Assembly (NCBI RefSeq): GCF_910589235.1
Contig: NC_060955.1
Location: forward strand, 186,001 to 250,000
Reading direction: 5' to 3'
Length of the DNA stretch: 64,000 bases
From: Vespa crabro
Lineage: Eukaryota; Arthropoda; Insecta; Hymenoptera; Vespidae
This document shows positions 61,881-64,000 of this stretch, one piece after another (position 1 is the stretch's first letter; each line of letters opens with the position of its first letter). The notes under the pieces were generated by a model that saw only the letters and a list, made by a program, of their open reading frames with translations, was not told the DNA's origin and did not search any database. Made by a program: the position numbers and the translations under genes.

Positions 61881-63005
61881 ATGCTACTGGCAAGCGGTGC
61901 CTCGATACCGACCATCGCCGGTGCCGTCGAGGAAGAGGAGGAGTATGCGCGTAGCGAGGCTAACAGCGCGCACTACGATGGATACGTCACCGATCATACC
62001 GATCTCGCTTCGGAGATCGATATCGACGAGTCCGAGTATAGGAGGGAACTTCTCAACGACGTAAGCACGACATTAAGCTTTTCTTCTTCTTCTTCTTTAT
62101 CCTCGTCGTTGTTGTTATTATTATTATTATTATAGGTATTCGCAAACTTACCTTTTATATCATTTGATCGATTTACGCGGTCTCTTAGAACTCCGCGATG
62201 TATTTTCGATGGTGAAAGAACGAGCCCTGACCCATATAAACTCTACTGGAAAATATTCCTACTTCCTATGCAAAGAGGGAAGAAGAGAGAAGCAAGGCGG
62301 CAGTATAAATCTTTCGTTCTTGCATTTTGGCACGTATTCGAGAGTTTGGAATCCCGAAGAAAAAAAGAGAAAAAGAAAAAAAGAGAGAGAGAAAAAAAAA
62401 GAAAAATGTTTACGACAGGTGTCTCCCCAGCCAATTTTTCAGAATCCAGAATGGGATAACTTGGCTTTCTTCTTCCGTGTACGAGCATCAGAACGAACGA
62501 CCGGATTATCGTTTTTCAAAGGCGGATTTCCTTTCAATGAACATTTTTAGGTATAGATACCTCGATAGAAAGGAAACCTACCTTCGTACCTTTCGCCTTA
62601 ACATTCCGTTCAAGACGATTTTCACAGAATGCTCTAGATGCTTTACATTGCTTATATTTGTGTTCGTAAATGTTTTTATCGGTTTTTATCTTCTTTTTTC
62701 TTTTTCTTTTTTTTCTTTTTACTTTTCAGAAATGGCGGATGCTGTTCGACAAGGTACGACGTTAGACAGGTTGATTTCTCTAAAGACAAATCTCTGAATA
62801 GAAAGAAAAAGAATTAAATGTGCTATGCCCTTGCAATTAGTTCGATCCCGAGGGTTTCGGAGAGATACCATTGGAGGACTTTCTGGTAGCGTTAAAAAGT
62901 GCCGAATGGAAAGCGGAAATACCAGCGAACAAGAGAGATATCCTGCTAGCGAGGGTAAAAGAATCGAAGGTCGACGCGATTACCTTTCAGGACTTTGTCA
63001 ATGTG
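61881..63005 (+). CDS. rho-4: EF-hand rhomboid intramembrane protease (rho-4/RHBDL3-like), 5' part only
   Basis: Exons 61881-62060, a 24-nt micro-exon 62730-62753 and 62841-63005 give the first 123 residues; the gene continues past the window. The N-terminus is acidic (VEEEEEYARSEAN). It is followed by KWRMLFDK, encoded exactly by the micro-exon, then FDPEGFGEIPLEDFLVAL, an EF-hand loop with Gly at position 6 and Ile at 8. A second, degenerate EF unit ends VDAITFQDFVNV. This layout, an EF-hand pair before the membrane domain, is typical of RHBDL3 and fly rho-4. The rhomboid catalytic Ser/His helices would come later and are not seen, so protease activity is assumed from the family. The start is the first ATG after an in-frame TGA (61842). 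Confidence 0.75.
62061..62729 (+). other. First coding intron of the rhomboid gene
   Basis: The donor is GTAAGC at 62061 and the acceptor ACTTTTCAG ends at 62729. It has an ATT/GTT-rich stretch near 62090-62136 and an A/G-rich stretch near 62358-62405. No extra exon was recognised. Confidence 0.65.
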
Positions 63006-64000
63006 GTGAGTATTCCTTTCTTTTTTCTTTTCCCTCTTTTCCTAACATCAAACATCAGTTTTTTTTTCTTAGTTGTAATTCGTAGATCGCAAAATTTATG
63101 ACGGCAACGATTTAAAGAAAAATAACGTTGACAAAAGTTAAATCGCGACTAATGAATAAGTCGAGGAATGATAAATGTTGAAAGCTACGATATACAATTA
63201 TTCGATTTTATTCTGGAAAGTTATTAGAAAGCGATGAATTATCCCAAGAGCAATGGAATTGTCGCGGCACAGACGGTGCTGCTGCCTGCTCGACCGTTCG
63301 AGAAAGTTATTTCGGGACTCTGCTGGCACAGTACTCTCTGACTGACCGAAGCTAAATTCTTCCTTATCGATGCCTCCCGATATTCGTATCGTATTCTGAA
63401 CGTTACCGTAATCGCCCACTGTATCATTCGACAACGGTCTCTTATGGATAAAACTTGACAAAAATTATTTTCCAAAAGAACGACGGATTAACGAAATATC
63501 CTTTACGATCGGCGAAATGTTTTCAAATGAAATAAAAAGCATCATCATCAGGAGTATCGGAGATCAACGCGACTGGTTTGATCACGATTGATTCACGATT
63601 TAACGATTAAGATCAGCGTTTAACGACGGGGTATCATTATTCTTGGCATATCGAGAGCATTTGGCCGAAAAGATCTACGAACGAAGTAGTAAGTCGTCGA
63701 AAAGGGGAAACCGCCGATTTTGTAAAAAGGACCGATCGAAGTGGCCTAGGTACTAGGTTAAATGGACCGACTGTAACGTCGGTTGCCTCCGGAGTTTTCC
63801 TTTGTTCGCCTATTTGTCAACTAGGAAAGTACCGGTGTTAGCGGGTCTAAAGAGGAGCGAGGTGGAGGGTATTCGCCGTCTAAGAAGCCACGACAATGGT
63901 TTTTCGAAAACGAGGGCAGAAACTCGAAGATAAATATCGAGAAAATGATAATCTCGTCGTTTGGAAGTGCAATGCGGCGACGGGAGGAGAGGACCCATTG
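63006..64000 (+). other. Start of a rhomboid-gene intron, to window edge
   Basis: It begins with the donor GTGAGT at 63006. I searched for the next exon of an RHBDL-type protein and did not find one before 64000, so the intron probably exceeds 1 kb. Nothing else was recognised. Confidence 0.6.

Noticed and set aside
63239..63475. Minus-strand frame of about 80 codons inside the rhomboid intron
   Set aside because: No family motif and no flanking splice sites; the adjacent rhomboid exons are on the other strand.

Overview
This window is animal nuclear DNA. Every gene is split by GT-AG or GC-AG introns of about 70 bp to 9 kb, and the proteins are ordinary metazoan families. The AT-leaning composition with frequent CpG/TCGA, the very dense (CT)n/(GA)n/(TA)n microsatellites and insect-like protein motifs point to an insect. 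Hymenoptera (bee, ant or wasp) is my best guess, but that is inference from composition only. I found no prokaryotic, viral or CRISPR features.

Layout. (1) 7934-44549, + strand: most of a Cav3 (T-type) voltage-gated calcium channel alpha-1 subunit, with 35 coding positions reconstructed by hand. The cytoplasmic N-terminus lies upstream of the window, so bases 1-7933 read as a long 5' intron. The exons join in one consistent frame to about 2,451 residues, with four 6-TM repeats and an E-E-D-D selectivity filter. A long non-coding stretch follows, probably 3'UTR up to about 48.6 kb. (2) 49143-51041, - strand: a small complete SUN-domain protein (330 aa, SPAG4/SUN3-like), tail to tail with the channel. 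(3) 51806-55081, - strand: a complete TTC39C-like TPR protein (618 aa). (4) 56828-58254, - strand: a complete Golgi-type calcium-activated nucleotidase of the CANT1/apyrase family (400 aa). (5) 61881-63005 and beyond, + strand: the 5' coding exons of an EF-hand rhomboid protease (rho-4/RHBDL3-like), which runs off the right edge.

The genes are housekeeping, neuronal or cell-biological and are not an operon or pathway; their adjacency need not mean shared function.

The most interesting part is inside the calcium channel. Two alternative exons (30297-30417 and 34840-34996) encode the domain II S5-to-pore 'turret' in 3-cysteine and 5-cysteine versions. Splice phase makes them mutually exclusive: including both gives a stop nine codons into the second. 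Two or three introns of the same gene appear to use GC-AG ends, and two of these, if retained, would truncate the channel in a meaningful place. The lone (GA)n tract in the alternative-exon region could pair in the pre-mRNA with the many (CU)n tracts around the alternative exons. The domain IV pore-to-S6 loop carries four cysteines, which may go with the alternative domain II turret. All exon borders are hand-derived from splice consensus, frame continuity and family alignment from memory; transcripts were not available.
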